The notes under the pieces: generated by a model
Database searches by the model: none
What the model was told of the DNA's origin: nothing
The model's input: only the letters and a program-made list of their open reading frames with translations
Translations under genes and position numbers: made by a program
Source: DAOTXK01 sp034435395
Lineage (GTDB): Bacteria > Chloroflexota > Anaerolineae > Aggregatilineales > Ch27
DNA length: 22,066 nt
NCBI GenBank assembly: GCA_034435395.1
Contig: DAOTXK010000108.1
Span: 1-22,066 of the forward strand
Direction: 5' to 3'
Part shown: piece by piece, positions 7,641 through 16,765 of the stretch
Position numbering within the stretch: the stretch's first letter is position 1
Layout: each line of letters starts with the position of its first letter

Positions 7641-9434
7641 ATGTCGATCACCACAGCCCATCCCCAACCCGCCCCACCGTCATCCCACCGCCTCAACCGC
7701 CTGCGGTACTGGCGGATCGTGTCTTTTTTCGGCGGGCTGGCCCTGCAGGCCGTGTGGTGGTACCTGATCGTCCAGCCCATCGTGGGGCGCTCCCTGGTCA
7801 GGCGGGGCGAGGACCGCCGTTTCCGCCGCTGGGCGAGCCGGTTCCGCCAGCTGGCGGTGCGGCTGGGCGGCGTGATGATCAAGCTGGGGCAGTTCGTCTC
7901 CGCCCGCGTGGATGTCCTGCCGCCAGAAGTCATCGCGGAATTATCCGGCCTGCAGGATGAAGTGCCCGCCGCGCCCTTTTCCCACATGGAGCCGACACTG
8001 CGGGAGGAACTGGGACCGGACTGGAAGCGCCGGTTTGCCGCGCTGGAAGAAACGCCGGTGGCCGCCGCCTCGCTGGGCCAGGCTTACCGCGCCCAACTGG
8101 CCGGCAACGGCGACCGGGTGGTGATCAAGGTGCAGCGGCCCAGCATCGAAGCCATCGTCCACACCGACCTGCGCGCGCTGGCCGTGGTGGCCCGCTTCGC
8201 CATGCGTTTCCCATTTATTGCCCGCCGGGCGAACGTGCCGCTGCTGCTGGACGAGTTCGCCCGCGTGTTATGGGAAGAACTCGACTACACGAAAGAGGCG
8301 GCTAACGCTGAACGTTTCGCCGAGCTGTTCGCCGACGATATGGGCGTGTACATCCCCGCCGTCTACCACGAGCACAGCACGCGCCGCGTCCTGACCCTGG
8401 AGGACGTAACGGCCATCAAACTCAACGACTACCCCGCCCTGGAAGCCGCCGGTCTGGACCGCTGCGTCATCGCCCAACGGCTGTTGGATGTGTACCTGCG
8501 GCAAATCTTCATTTACCGCTTCTTCCACGCCGACCCCCACCCCGGCAACATCTTCGTCTACCCCCTGCCCGCCGACGACATCCCCCGCCGCCAGCGGAGC
8601 GCCAATCCGCGGCCCTTTTACCTGGTCTTCGTTGACTTCGGCATGACCGGCCAGCTCACCCCGGAACTGGCCGCCGGGCTGCGCGAGACGCTGATCGCCC
8701 TCATCACCCGCGACACCAAACGCCTGGTCCGGAGTTACCAGCAGCTGGGCGTGCTGCTGCCCGGCGCGGACCTCAAGCGCATCGAAGAAGCCAGCGAAGC
8801 CGTCTTCGACCAGGTATGGGGTCTCCCCATGAGCGAGCTGATGCAGGTCGACTATCAGGCTGTGCGTAAGCTGGCCCGCGACTTCAGCGATCTCCTGTTT
8901 AACCTGCCCTTCCAGGTGCCGCAGGACTTCATCTACCTGGGGCGGGCGGTGGGCATCCTGAGCGGGATGTGCACTGGCCTGGACCCGACATTTGATCCCT
9001 GGCGGTCGATCCAGCCTTTCGTGCGGACGCTGCTGCTGGAGGATGGCGGGTCTGCGGACGCCAAGACATGGCTGAACCTGATCGACTGGGACATGCTGCG
9101 GGCGCTACTCACGCCGGAGACCGTCGATCTGGCTCTGACCACCGGGCGCGACATTGTGACGCGGGCGGTGGCGCTGCCGATCAAAGTCGATCACGCGCTC
9201 ACCAGCCTGGAACGGGGCGAACTCGGCCTCCAGATGCATCCTGACGAGCGGCTGGAACGTCACCTCACCCGCATCGAGCGCACGGGCCGACAGATCGTGA
9301 TCGGGCTGGTCTTCGGCAGCCTGGCGCTCTCCGGCACGCTGCTTTACATCAGCGGGGAGCACACCCTGGGCCTGGCTGGATTCGCCCTGGCGGGAATGAC
9401 GCTGCTGGTGCTGTTGCTGCACCGAAAGGAGTGA
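7641..9434 (+). CDS. UbiB/ABC1/ADCK-family atypical kinase-like membrane protein
   Basis: The protein has 597 residues from the ATG at 7641. The hallmark KxGQ motif is KLGQ (81-84), followed by the Ala-rich nucleotide loop AAASLGQAY (141-149), the ion-pair lysine in VVIKVQRP (K163), ELDYTKEAANAERF (213-226), the catalytic-loop-like FFHADPHPGN (294-303) and DFG (332-334). The C-terminus carries two hydrophobic helices (about 550-592), the membrane anchor typical of UbiB. Characterised members are ATPases supporting ubiquinone or other prenyl-lipid metabolism, and the KxGQ motif suppresses protein kinase activity. The client lipid here is unknown (menaquinone would be plausible in Chloroflexota). 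No ubi or men genes are adjacent. There is no clear Shine-Dalgarno sequence; an in-frame ATG at 7572 is less likely because of the promoter position. Confidence 0.9.
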   Translation: MSITTAHPQPAPPSSHRLNRLRYWRIVSFFGGLALQAVWWYLIVQPIVGRSLVRRGEDRRFRRWASRFRQLAVRLGGVMIKLGQFVSARVDVLPPEVIAELSGLQDEVPAAPFSHMEPTLREELGPDWKRRFAALEETPVAAASLGQAYRAQLAGNGDRVVIKVQRPSIEAIVHTDLRALAVVARFAMRFPFIARRANVPLLLDEFARVLWEELDYTKEAANAERFAELFADDMGVYIPAVYHEHSTRRVLTLEDVTAIKLNDYPALEAAGLDRCVIAQRLLDVYLRQIFIYRFFHADPHPGNIFVYPLPADDIPRRQRSANPRPFYLVFVDFGMTGQLTPELAAGLRETLIALITRDTKRLVRSYQQLGVLLPGADLKRIEEASEAVFDQVWGLPMSELMQVDYQAVRKLARDFSDLLFNLPFQVPQDFIYLGRAVGILSGMCTGLDPTFDPWRSIQPFVRTLLLEDGGSADAKTWLNLIDWDMLRALLTPETVDLALTTGRDIVTRAVALPIKVDHALTSLERGELGLQMHPDERLERHLTRIERTGRQIVIGLVFGSLALSGTLLYISGEHTLGLAGFALAGMTLLVLLLHRKE

Positions 9435-9459
9435 AATTGCCCACAATCCAGCCAGACCG

Positions 9460-9465
9460 TATACT
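9460..9465 (+). promoter_or_regulatory. Predicted -10 of the Ser/Thr kinase gene
   Basis: TATACT lies 43 nt upstream of the kinase ATG at 9509, predicting +1 near 9472 and a 37-nt leader. No TGn extension and no good -35 are visible. It lies 25 nt after the UbiB-like stop, so the kinase is probably transcribed separately. Confidence 0.45.
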
Positions 9466-9508
9466 CATGGCAGCGTAACGCCTGCTCACTAGGCAGTGGT
9501 GGTTGCCC

Positions 9509-11419
<1,911 letters not shown>

Positions 11420-11449
11420 CCCGGCTGAATGCGCCGACGGGTGGCCAAC

Positions 11450-11481
11450 AAAAAGGGGTGGCATTGGGAAAACGCCACCCC
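11450..11481 (-). terminator. Rho-independent terminator between convergent genes
   Basis: GGGGTGGC (11455-11462) pairs perfectly with GCCACCCC (11474-11481) across an 11-nt loop. Read on the minus strand the hairpin is followed by TTTTT (11454 to 11450), so it most clearly terminates the 105-residue gene. It may also stop the kinase transcript arriving on the plus strand, although no U-tract follows in that direction. Confidence 0.8.
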
Positions 11482-11517
11482 CTTCCACCGATGTCAGGCC
11501 CCGGCCAGCGCGGCCCG

Positions 11518-11835
11518 TCAGTTCACTTCCACCTTAACTTTGGCCTTGCCCGTCGTGCTGACCGGCGGCTCCTCCTCTTCCGGCACCTCCAGCCGTTCGG
11601 CGATGCCCTCCAGCAGCACCTTAAACGACTTCTTGAAGTTGCGCTTGGCCTCGCGGCCATGCACCTTAAACCCTTCGGGGATCAGCGCCGCCAGCGCCAT
11701 GCGCCCTTCTTCGGCAGCCAGCCGCTGGTAGCGCACAAACGCGTCCAGCACCGACTCGCCTTCCTGGCGGAGCTGCTCCTCTTCCTCGAGTCCGGCTTCT
11801 TTCGCCTTTGGCACCCGTTCTGCCTTCTTAGTCAT
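11518..11835 (-). CDS. Small charged protein of unknown function
   Basis: This 105-residue protein is not one I recognise. It is highly charged: a Lys/Glu-rich N-terminus (MTKKAERVPKAKEAGLEEEE), a predicted helical core (about 20-80, with VLDAFVRYQRLAAEEGRMALAAL and REAKRNFKKSFKVLLEGIAERL) and an acidic then Lys/Val tail. No cysteines, signal peptide or membrane helix are present, so it should be cytosolic. The gene is well supported as a unit: perfect -10 (11886-11891), AGAGGTG ribosome binding site before the ATG at 11835, strong GC3 bias and its own terminator. Its isolation suggests a stand-alone housekeeping or regulatory role, but nothing in the sequence identifies it. Confidence 0.75.
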   Translation of the reverse strand: MTKKAERVPKAKEAGLEEEEQLRQEGESVLDAFVRYQRLAAEEGRMALAALIPEGFKVHGREAKRNFKKSFKVLLEGIAERLEVPEEEEPPVSTTGKAKVKVEVN

Positions 11836-11885
11836 GGTTCACCTCTGCAAAAGTGTGCTTTCCTGTTGGACGTTCACCTCTTTTT

Positions 11886-11891
11886 ATTATA
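11886..11891 (-). promoter_or_regulatory. Perfect TATAAT -10 of the 105-residue gene
   Basis: TATAAT reads on the minus strand from 11891 to 11886, giving +1 near 11879 and a 44-nt leader. The sequence AGAGGTGAAC occurs twice in this leader, once at the predicted +1 (11872-11881) and once as the ribosome binding site (11837-11846). Confidence 0.65.
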
Positions 11892-11926
11892 CGCGCCAGT
11901 GGGGAAAGGGTTGCGGGGAACCGGCC

Positions 11927-12949
11927 TCAGTATCCCCGCTCCCAATCCACCACATTGATCATGTCCCGATGGGCGAGGTACCGCTGTAGGTTTTCCACAA
12001 AAACGTCGGTCGCTCTGGCCTGGTAGTCCGGCATGATACCGGCGATATGCGGGCTGATGATCAGGTTCGGAGTGTCCCACAGCGGGCTGTCTTCCGGCAA
12101 TGGCTCAGTGGCAAACACGTCAAAGGCCGCGCCAGCGAGCGCCCCGGTCTCCAGCCCCTTGCGCAGGGCCTCCTCGTCCACGATGCCCCCGCGCGACAGA
12201 TTGATCAGCACCGCGCCGGGTTTCATCGCCTTGATGGCCTCGGCGTTGAGCAGATTCTCTGTCTCCGGCGTCTTGGGCACCAGCACCACCACATAATCGC
12301 ACTCCTTGAACATCGAGCGCAACGCCTGCGGCGGATACAGGCGGTTGGTGAGCACGCCATCCGGGTCGCCTGTGCCGGGCACCACGTACTCATCCCGGCT
12401 GGCTGGCTGCCGGACATCCCGTTTGGAGGCCAGCACTTCCATGCCAAAAGCGCGCGCCAGCCGCGCCAGCTCCCGCCCGATGCTGCCATAGCCGACGATA
12501 CCCAGCGTCGCCCCGCGCAACAGTCGCGGCTCAAACAGCCTGGCGCGATCCTTCGGCCAATCGCGGGCCGCCTGGCGCTCGATCATCAGGGGAATACGAT
12601 GGGCAAAGGCCAGCATCATCCCGATGGCCAGTTCGGCCATGGTCACGGCATGAATCCCGCTCACCGTGGTCAGGACCACTTCCCCATCCTCGAACAAAAC
12701 GTTGCCCAGCATGGAGTCCACGCCCGCCGAGATCACCTGCACCCAGCGCAAATTGGGGGCCATTTCCCGGTCGGGGAACACGTTGTCCGTGAAGAGCACC
12801 TCCACTTCATCCCACATATCGGGGGGGATTTCGGTGGCGGAATGGGCATGGTGAACCATCACGTTCAACGTGGGTGAGACTGCCTGGATGCGCTGCACCA
12901 GTTCCTCGTCAGTCTTCAGCGTGATCAACACGGTGACCGGTTTATCCAT
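11927..12949 (-). CDS. D-isomer-specific 2-hydroxyacid dehydrogenase
   Basis: This 340-residue NAD(P)-dependent enzyme interconverts a D-2-hydroxyacid and its 2-ketoacid. The nucleotide-binding loop is GYGSIG (153-158). The catalytic triad is present: Arg253 in NLSRGGIVDEEAL, Glu282 in TEPLPED and His301 in SPHIAG. An insertion of about 20 residues (183-202, with VVPGTGDPDG) lies in the coenzyme domain. The start at 12949 is fixed by GGAGGAAA about 9 nt upstream; the frame stays open upstream to 13111, but that stretch has no dehydrogenase similarity and contains the promoter. The substrate (glycerate, lactate, phosphoglycerate or other) cannot be assigned. There is no C-terminal ACT domain, so it is not a long-type SerA. 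The dehydrogenase stop is followed by only about 35 nt before the next promoter. Confidence 0.92.
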   Translation of the reverse strand: MDKPVTVLITLKTDEELVQRIQAVSPTLNVMVHHAHSATEIPPDMWDEVEVLFTDNVFPDREMAPNLRWVQVISAGVDSMLGNVLFEDGEVVLTTVSGIHAVTMAELAIGMMLAFAHRIPLMIERQAARDWPKDRARLFEPRLLRGATLGIVGYGSIGRELARLARAFGMEVLASKRDVRQPASRDEYVVPGTGDPDGVLTNRLYPPQALRSMFKECDYVVVLVPKTPETENLLNAEAIKAMKPGAVLINLSRGGIVDEEALRKGLETGALAGAAFDVFATEPLPEDSPLWDTPNLIISPHIAGIMPDYQARATDVFVENLQRYLAHRDMINVVDWERGY

Positions 12950-13039
12950 GCAGCAGTTTTCCTCCGTTTGACGCCCTGGCGACGTGGCGCGGACCTCGCT
13001 CCATCCGCTCAGCCCCACCTTGAGGCTGCCCGCCTCACC

Positions 13040-13048
13040 AGCATAACA
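13040..13048 (-). promoter_or_regulatory. Extended -10 of the 2-hydroxyacid dehydrogenase gene
   Basis: On the minus strand TGT precedes TATGCT (13045 to 13040), an extended -10 predicting +1 near 13033 and an 84-nt leader ending in the GGAGGAAA site. Co-transcription from the small membrane protein gene upstream remains possible. Confidence 0.4.
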
Positions 13049-13130
13049 TGTCGCGCCAGAAAGGACACCATCGGCGGCCCATCTCCGATCCGCCGTCCCT
13101 TCAGCCCTCACGACGGCCGGGGCCGTCCGC

Positions 13131-13304
13131 TCAACCGACCCACAGCCCGATCCCCATCCCCAGCGCCGTCAGGATCAGGCCGGTCCAGACCAGAGTATCG
13201 TCGCCATGTTGCAGGCCGACGTACAGCGGCGCAACCGCAACGACCGCCAGCAGCAGCGCCCCGCTCTGAATGGCCAGCTTGTGACTGGCCTGGAACGATT
13301 TCAT
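13131..13304 (-). CDS. Tiny two-helix membrane protein
   Basis: This frame encodes 57 residues from the ATG at 13304; in-frame GTG 13316 or ATG 13310 would add 4 or 2. GGAG sits 6 nt before 13304. Two hydrophobic helices are predicted (about 10-31 and 37-57) joined by a short loop, QHGDDT. I do not recognise the family. Support for it being real comes from a perfect TATAAT -10 at 13376-13381, a palindrome across the predicted +1, and strong G/C bias in third codon positions. It ends abruptly after the second helix. It could be a small membrane subunit, a toxin-like peptide or a stress-induced protein; the sequence does not decide. The dehydrogenase gene follows 181 nt downstream. Confidence 0.6.
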   Translation of the reverse strand: MKSFQASHKLAIQSGALLLAVVAVAPLYVGLQHGDDTLVWTGLILTALGMGIGLWVG

Positions 13305-13357
13305 CGCCATCTCCACGTGTCATCCACCAGGCGGATCACCGGGCGAGGCCCGGCCAT

Positions 13358-13381
13358 GCGGCATATATGCCGCCCATTATA
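13358..13381 (-). promoter_or_regulatory. TATAAT promoter with 16-bp palindromic operator candidate
   Basis: TATAAT reads on the minus strand from 13381 to 13376, with +1 predicted near 13369. The perfect palindrome GCGGCATATATGCCGC (13358-13373) spans about -5 to +12. This is a classic position for a repressor that blocks RNA polymerase. It controls the tiny membrane protein gene and possibly the dehydrogenase beyond. Confidence 0.6.
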
Positions 13382-13419
13382 CCGCCTCCCAGGGGCCAGC
13401 GGGTAAACGGTCGCCCGAC

Positions 13420-14931
13420 CTAGCGCAGCCGTATAAACGCGCATCCGGCCTGTGTCTGGTGAGGGAAATTGCCCAGGGAGTCCGGCATCTGGTCCTCGCT
13501 CCCGCAGTAGGCATATACCACCGGCCCGGTCTCCTCTTGGGCACGGGACAGCGCTTCCTCCGGAGGCATGTCGTAGGTGATATCTCGAAAGGCGTAATAG
13601 GCCAGCGCCGGGGTCAGATAGGGCATGTCGGTCCAGACGAGATCGCCGGTTGTGGTCTGCGCGGCGAAGGCCCCAGCCAGCTCCAGGGGGTAATAGACGC
13701 CCTCCACTTTTTCCAGCAGGTAATGGTCGCCGGAGGCGTGAAACAGCCCCGTGATGGTGGCGCTGCTGAAGCCGCCCATCACCACCAGCCCGATCAGCAG
13801 CGGGCGTACCAGGCGTTGACGGCGTTGGCTCGCCCAGCCATAGGCAAACGCGGCAGACGCGGCCATCGCCAGCGAGGGGGCCAGATAAATTTTGTAGTAG
13901 TCGTGGACATAACTGGCGTTGCGGAACGCCAGCAGATAGGCCAGCCCGGCCATGAGCAATATGGCTAACATCTCCCTGGCGCGGCGGGAATCGCAGCGGA
14001 AGGCAGGAGCGATTCCGGCCAGCCCGACGATGACCAGGCTCGGCGTGAACGCGGGCGCGGCATGGGTGATCTGGCGCAGGACAAACTGAGAAATGGTGAA
14101 CGGCTCGCTGCCCCGTCGGAAGGACTGATCGCTCGCCCGCCATAAAAAGGTATCCAGCAGGTCGGGGAGCGTGCCCGGCCACTGCCGCTGGTAGTAGCCG
14201 ATCAGGGCGACCACCGCCAGCAGCGTGATCACGCCCACCAGAAAAACATCGCGTCGTTGCCGGCCCCTGCCTGCCCACAGGCCCAGCAGTACGAACCCTC
14301 CCACGAACATGACCGCTGCCCAGGATGTCCAGGCCGCCAGGATGCCCAGCGCTGCCAGCGCCCGCCAGCGCCCGCGCCTGGGACGGGCCAGCCAGTCTAC
14401 CAGCATCACCGCCAGGAGCATGATCACGGCCAGCGAAGGGGCCTCGTGGTTGGGCATCCGCCCGAAGTACAGCATCATGGGGGTAAAGGCATAAAACGCC
14501 GTGGCCCACCCCGCCCGGCGCCAATCATACAGGCGGCAGGCCAGCGCATAAAAGGCGGCAATGCTGATCAGCGTGGCGCTGATCGCCACCCAGCGGGCCG
14601 CCGCCTCGTGAAAACCAAAAACCGCGCTCGCCAGCGCCACCGACCAGACGATCAGGGGCGGATGATGGCCGTAATACTGAAAGGTGTCCGGCGTGGCCGG
14701 GCCGGGGTTGATTACCGGCATCAGGCCCAGCGTGCCCGCGCCGTAGAGCTGATAATTCCGCACGGCGGCACTGATCCAGGCCCCGTTCGATTCATAGTGT
14801 CCGAACCAGGGCGCATCCAGGCGGACGGTCAGGATGGCCCAGGCGACGAGCAGCAGCAAAACCGGTCCAGCGGGCGTGGGCCGCCGTCTGGACGAGGCCA
14901 TACGGTCAGGCCCTGTCAGCAGCCCGCTCAC
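13420..14931 (-). CDS. GT39-like polytopic membrane glycosyltransferase
   Basis: This is a 503-residue protein with a hydrophobic N-terminal helix (about 22-37) followed by an extracytoplasmic loop WFGHYESNGAWISAAVRNY. This position corresponds to the catalytic acidic loop of PMT/ArnT enzymes, but the usual Asp-Glu pair is replaced by Tyr-Glu-Ser-Asn. HHPPLIVW (88-95), FYAFTPMMLYFGRMPNHE and about ten further helices match GT-C membrane glycosyltransferases, and a soluble tail follows from about 420. It probably moves a polyprenyl-linked sugar across to an envelope acceptor. GTG 14931 overlaps the TGA of the upstream Mug-like gene (GTGA), indicating translational coupling; ATG 14901 is an alternative. 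It is the second GT39-type protein in the window, but the two differ clearly in sequence. Confidence 0.82.
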   Translation of the reverse strand: MSGLLTGPDRMASSRRRPTPAGPVLLLLVAWAILTVRLDAPWFGHYESNGAWISAAVRNYQLYGAGTLGLMPVINPGPATPDTFQYYGHHPPLIVWSVALASAVFGFHEAAARWVAISATLISIAAFYALACRLYDWRRAGWATAFYAFTPMMLYFGRMPNHEAPSLAVIMLLAVMLVDWLARPRRGRWRALAALGILAAWTSWAAVMFVGGFVLLGLWAGRGRQRRDVFLVGVITLLAVVALIGYYQRQWPGTLPDLLDTFLWRASDQSFRRGSEPFTISQFVLRQITHAAPAFTPSLVIVGLAGIAPAFRCDSRRAREMLAILLMAGLAYLLAFRNASYVHDYYKIYLAPSLAMAASAAFAYGWASQRRQRLVRPLLIGLVVMGGFSSATITGLFHASGDHYLLEKVEGVYYPLELAGAFAAQTTTGDLVWTDMPYLTPALAYYAFRDITYDMPPEEALSRAQEETGPVVYAYCGSEDQMPDSLGNFPHQTQAGCAFIRLR

Positions 14932-15422
14932 CGCGCCCGATCCCTCACCAAGTCAGCCAGCGCCTGCCACTGGGCCGCGTCCCAGTAGCGGCGGGCCGCC
15001 CCGGAGGGCGACGGCAGCACGAAGACCAGCGACTCCCCGATTGGCTCCGGCTGGCAGCCATAGCCAATCCGGCGGCCATAATACTCCCCCCCGGCCCGCT
15101 TGCTGGTGAAGGCCACGACCGCCGGCCGGTAGTGGATGATCTTAGCCCGGAAGCCAGGCACGTCAAAGGCTGCCGGGGACAGCGTCGCGTCCACGCCGGA
15201 TTCGACCTTGACCAGATCGGTCAGCCCGATGCCGTAGCGGGGCAGCGCTTGAAAGTCCGCCGGTTGGAGCCGGAGCGGGGTCAAACCGACGCTGTGCAAG
15301 GTCCGCCAGAAGGCATTACCTGGATTGGCGTAATAAGCGCCCAGCCGGGCGGAGACAGCGCTGGCCGCCGTGCCGCAGAACACCACCTTCAGGCCCGTCT
15401 CCAGCACATCCGGCAAGATCAT
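14928..15422 (-). CDS. mug: Mug-like mismatch-specific uracil/thymine DNA glycosylase
   Basis: This 164-residue protein has the Mug/TDG fold of the uracil-DNA glycosylase superfamily. GLKVVFCGTAAS (10-21) aligns with the E. coli Mug strand that ends in the GINPG active-site motif, NPGNAFW (33-39) with its HPANRFW, GIGLTDLV with GVTKLV, and LPSPSGAA (136-143) with the LPNPSGLS leucine/minor-groove loop. The catalytic Asn of GINPG is replaced (GTAAS), as I recall for a widespread subgroup of annotated Mug proteins. It should act on deaminated or modified pyrimidines opposite G in duplex DNA, though loss of Asn could alter substrate range. GGAGAAG precedes the ATG at 15422. The gene overlaps by 4 nt with the GT39-like gene behind it, an unrelated partner. 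Confidence 0.88.
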   Translation of the reverse strand: MILPDVLETGLKVVFCGTAASAVSARLGAYYANPGNAFWRTLHSVGLTPLRLQPADFQALPRYGIGLTDLVKVESGVDATLSPAAFDVPGFRAKIIHYRPAVVAFTSKRAGGEYYGRRIGYGCQPEPIGESLVFVLPSPSGAARRYWDAAQWQALADLVRDRAR

Positions 15423-15446
15423 GGCCGTCTTCTCCAGGGCGTCAGG

Positions 15447-15455
15447 ATCATATCA
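15447..15455 (-). promoter_or_regulatory. Extended -10 of the mug unit
   Basis: On the minus strand TGA precedes TATGAT (15452 to 15447). The predicted +1 near 15440 leaves an 18-nt leader containing GGAGAAG. It forms a divergent pair with the plus-strand -10 at 15501. Confidence 0.55.
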
Positions 15456-15497
15456 GTCAGTCGTCGGCCAGGCAGCGGGACGCTGGCCGCCTGACCA

Positions 15498-15506
15498 TGG
15501 TATAGT
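15498..15506 (+). promoter_or_regulatory. Extended -10 of the TolB-like gene
   Basis: TGG followed by TATAGT gives a predicted +1 near 15513 and a 43-nt leader containing a weak AGGGATA site. The -10 boxes of this and the divergent mug promoter are about 50 bp apart, so they could compete or be co-regulated. Confidence 0.55.
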
Positions 15507-15555
15507 CTAAACAAACTCAGCCGCCGGCACGAGTCAGGGATACCACCACGCCATC

Positions 15556-16716
15556 ATGGGCAAATTCTGGAACAGAGGGTTCACGGCGGCGCTTTTCGGC
15601 CTGGGCCTGGTCGGGCTGATCCTGCTGGCCCAGGCCATCGGGCGACTGATCCCCGCCAGCTACGCCGGTCTGTTCGTCTACGTCTCCCGGCAGGACGTGC
15701 GCCGGACGTTCACCGAGCCGGTTTTCCGGGGCCGTTGGTACGAGGTCAGCAACCTCGAACTCCTGCTGGGCAGCGTTGACGGCGGCGAGCCGCGCCCCCT
15801 CGCCGCCGATCCGGCCACCGATCACCGACCGAGCCTCTCGCCGGCCGGGGCGCTCATCGCCTTTGAAAGCGACCGCGACGGGAACTGGGAGATTTACCTG
15901 ACGGACCCCCGTGGCAGCCCACCGGTCAACCTGACCCGCCACCCCGCCGCCGACATCTATCCGGCCTGGTCGCCCGCTGGGAGTCTGATCGCCTTCCTCT
16001 CCGACCGTGACGACATGCTCTCACAACTGTACGTCATGGAGCCGGACGGACGCCACGTGCGGCTGCTGACTGACGGGTCTGGCATGGTCTACGGCACGCC
16101 GGCCTGGTCGCCGGATGGGACGCGCATCGCCTTCGCCACCGCCCAGCAGTTCACGAGCGAGACCCCCAACACGCTGTCGATCATCACGATTGCCAGCGGC
16201 GAATGCGTCACGCTGGCCGCCCACACGCCCGGCATCCTGAACATGGACTGGTCGCCGGATGGCCGCCGGCTCGCCTACCAGACGAACCAGTGGGGGGCCA
16301 GCCGCCTGTACATCATCGACGCGGAGGGGGGCACTCCCGCTGAGCCGCTGGCCGACGCGGCCTGGGGCGGGAACACCCTGCAAGCCCTGGCCTGGCCGCG
16401 CTGGTCGCCGGATGGCCGCTTCCTGGCTTTTCAGGCCCACGTCAGCGATGCGTTTGAAGTTGACATCTTCACCCTGGAAGTCGCCAGCGGTCGGCTCCGC
16501 AACCTGACGCAAAGCCCGGGCAACGACGCCAACCCGGCCTGGTCAGCGGATGGGAGCCACCTCCTGTTCCAGTCCTGGCGGTCGCAGCCCGGCGGGGCGG
16601 AGATTTACCTGATGCGCCTGCCCGATGACCCGGATGCCCCCGACCAGGAGGTCCGCCGCCTGAGTCATCACCCCTACGACGACTGGGAGCCGCTGTGGCT
16701 GCTGGCTGGGCCGTAG
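15556..16716 (+). CDS. Membrane-anchored TolB-like six-bladed beta-propeller protein
   Basis: This 386-residue protein has an N-terminal signal-anchor (helix about 9-31) with no clear cleavage site, so the rest should face outside. From about 80 onward six PD40/WD40-like repeats occur, each with a (P/M)xWSPxGxxIAF-type core: SLSPAGALIAF, AWSPAGSLIAF, AWSPDGTRIAF, DWSPDGRRLAY, RWSPDGRFLAF and AWSADGSHLLF. Several are followed by SDRDGNWEIY-like blades. This matches TolB-type propellers, which act as protein-interaction scaffolds, but there is no TolB N-terminal domain and no tol/pal genes, so the Tol-Pal role should not be transferred. No peptidase S9 catalytic domain follows. The function is therefore a surface-exposed binding protein of unknown partner. 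Confidence 0.85.
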   Translation: MGKFWNRGFTAALFGLGLVGLILLAQAIGRLIPASYAGLFVYVSRQDVRRTFTEPVFRGRWYEVSNLELLLGSVDGGEPRPLAADPATDHRPSLSPAGALIAFESDRDGNWEIYLTDPRGSPPVNLTRHPAADIYPAWSPAGSLIAFLSDRDDMLSQLYVMEPDGRHVRLLTDGSGMVYGTPAWSPDGTRIAFATAQQFTSETPNTLSIITIASGECVTLAAHTPGILNMDWSPDGRRLAYQTNQWGASRLYIIDAEGGTPAEPLADAAWGGNTLQALAWPRWSPDGRFLAFQAHVSDAFEVDIFTLEVASGRLRNLTQSPGNDANPAWSADGSHLLFQSWRSQPGGAEIYLMRLPDDPDAPDQEVRRLSHHPYDDWEPLWLLAGP

Positions 16717-16765
16717 GCCGCGCCAGGCCGAGACGCGGACGAGACGTGTCTCACGCCAGCGGTCC

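Noticed and set aside
12950..13111. In-frame upstream extension of the 2-hydroxyacid dehydrogenase
   Set aside because: No family similarity; it contains the predicted promoter, and GGAGGAAA directly precedes ATG 12949.
16717..16765. Terminator between the convergent TolB-like and lactate permease genes
   Set aside because: Only a 5-bp GAGAC/GTCTC inverted pair is present, with no T-tract on either strand.
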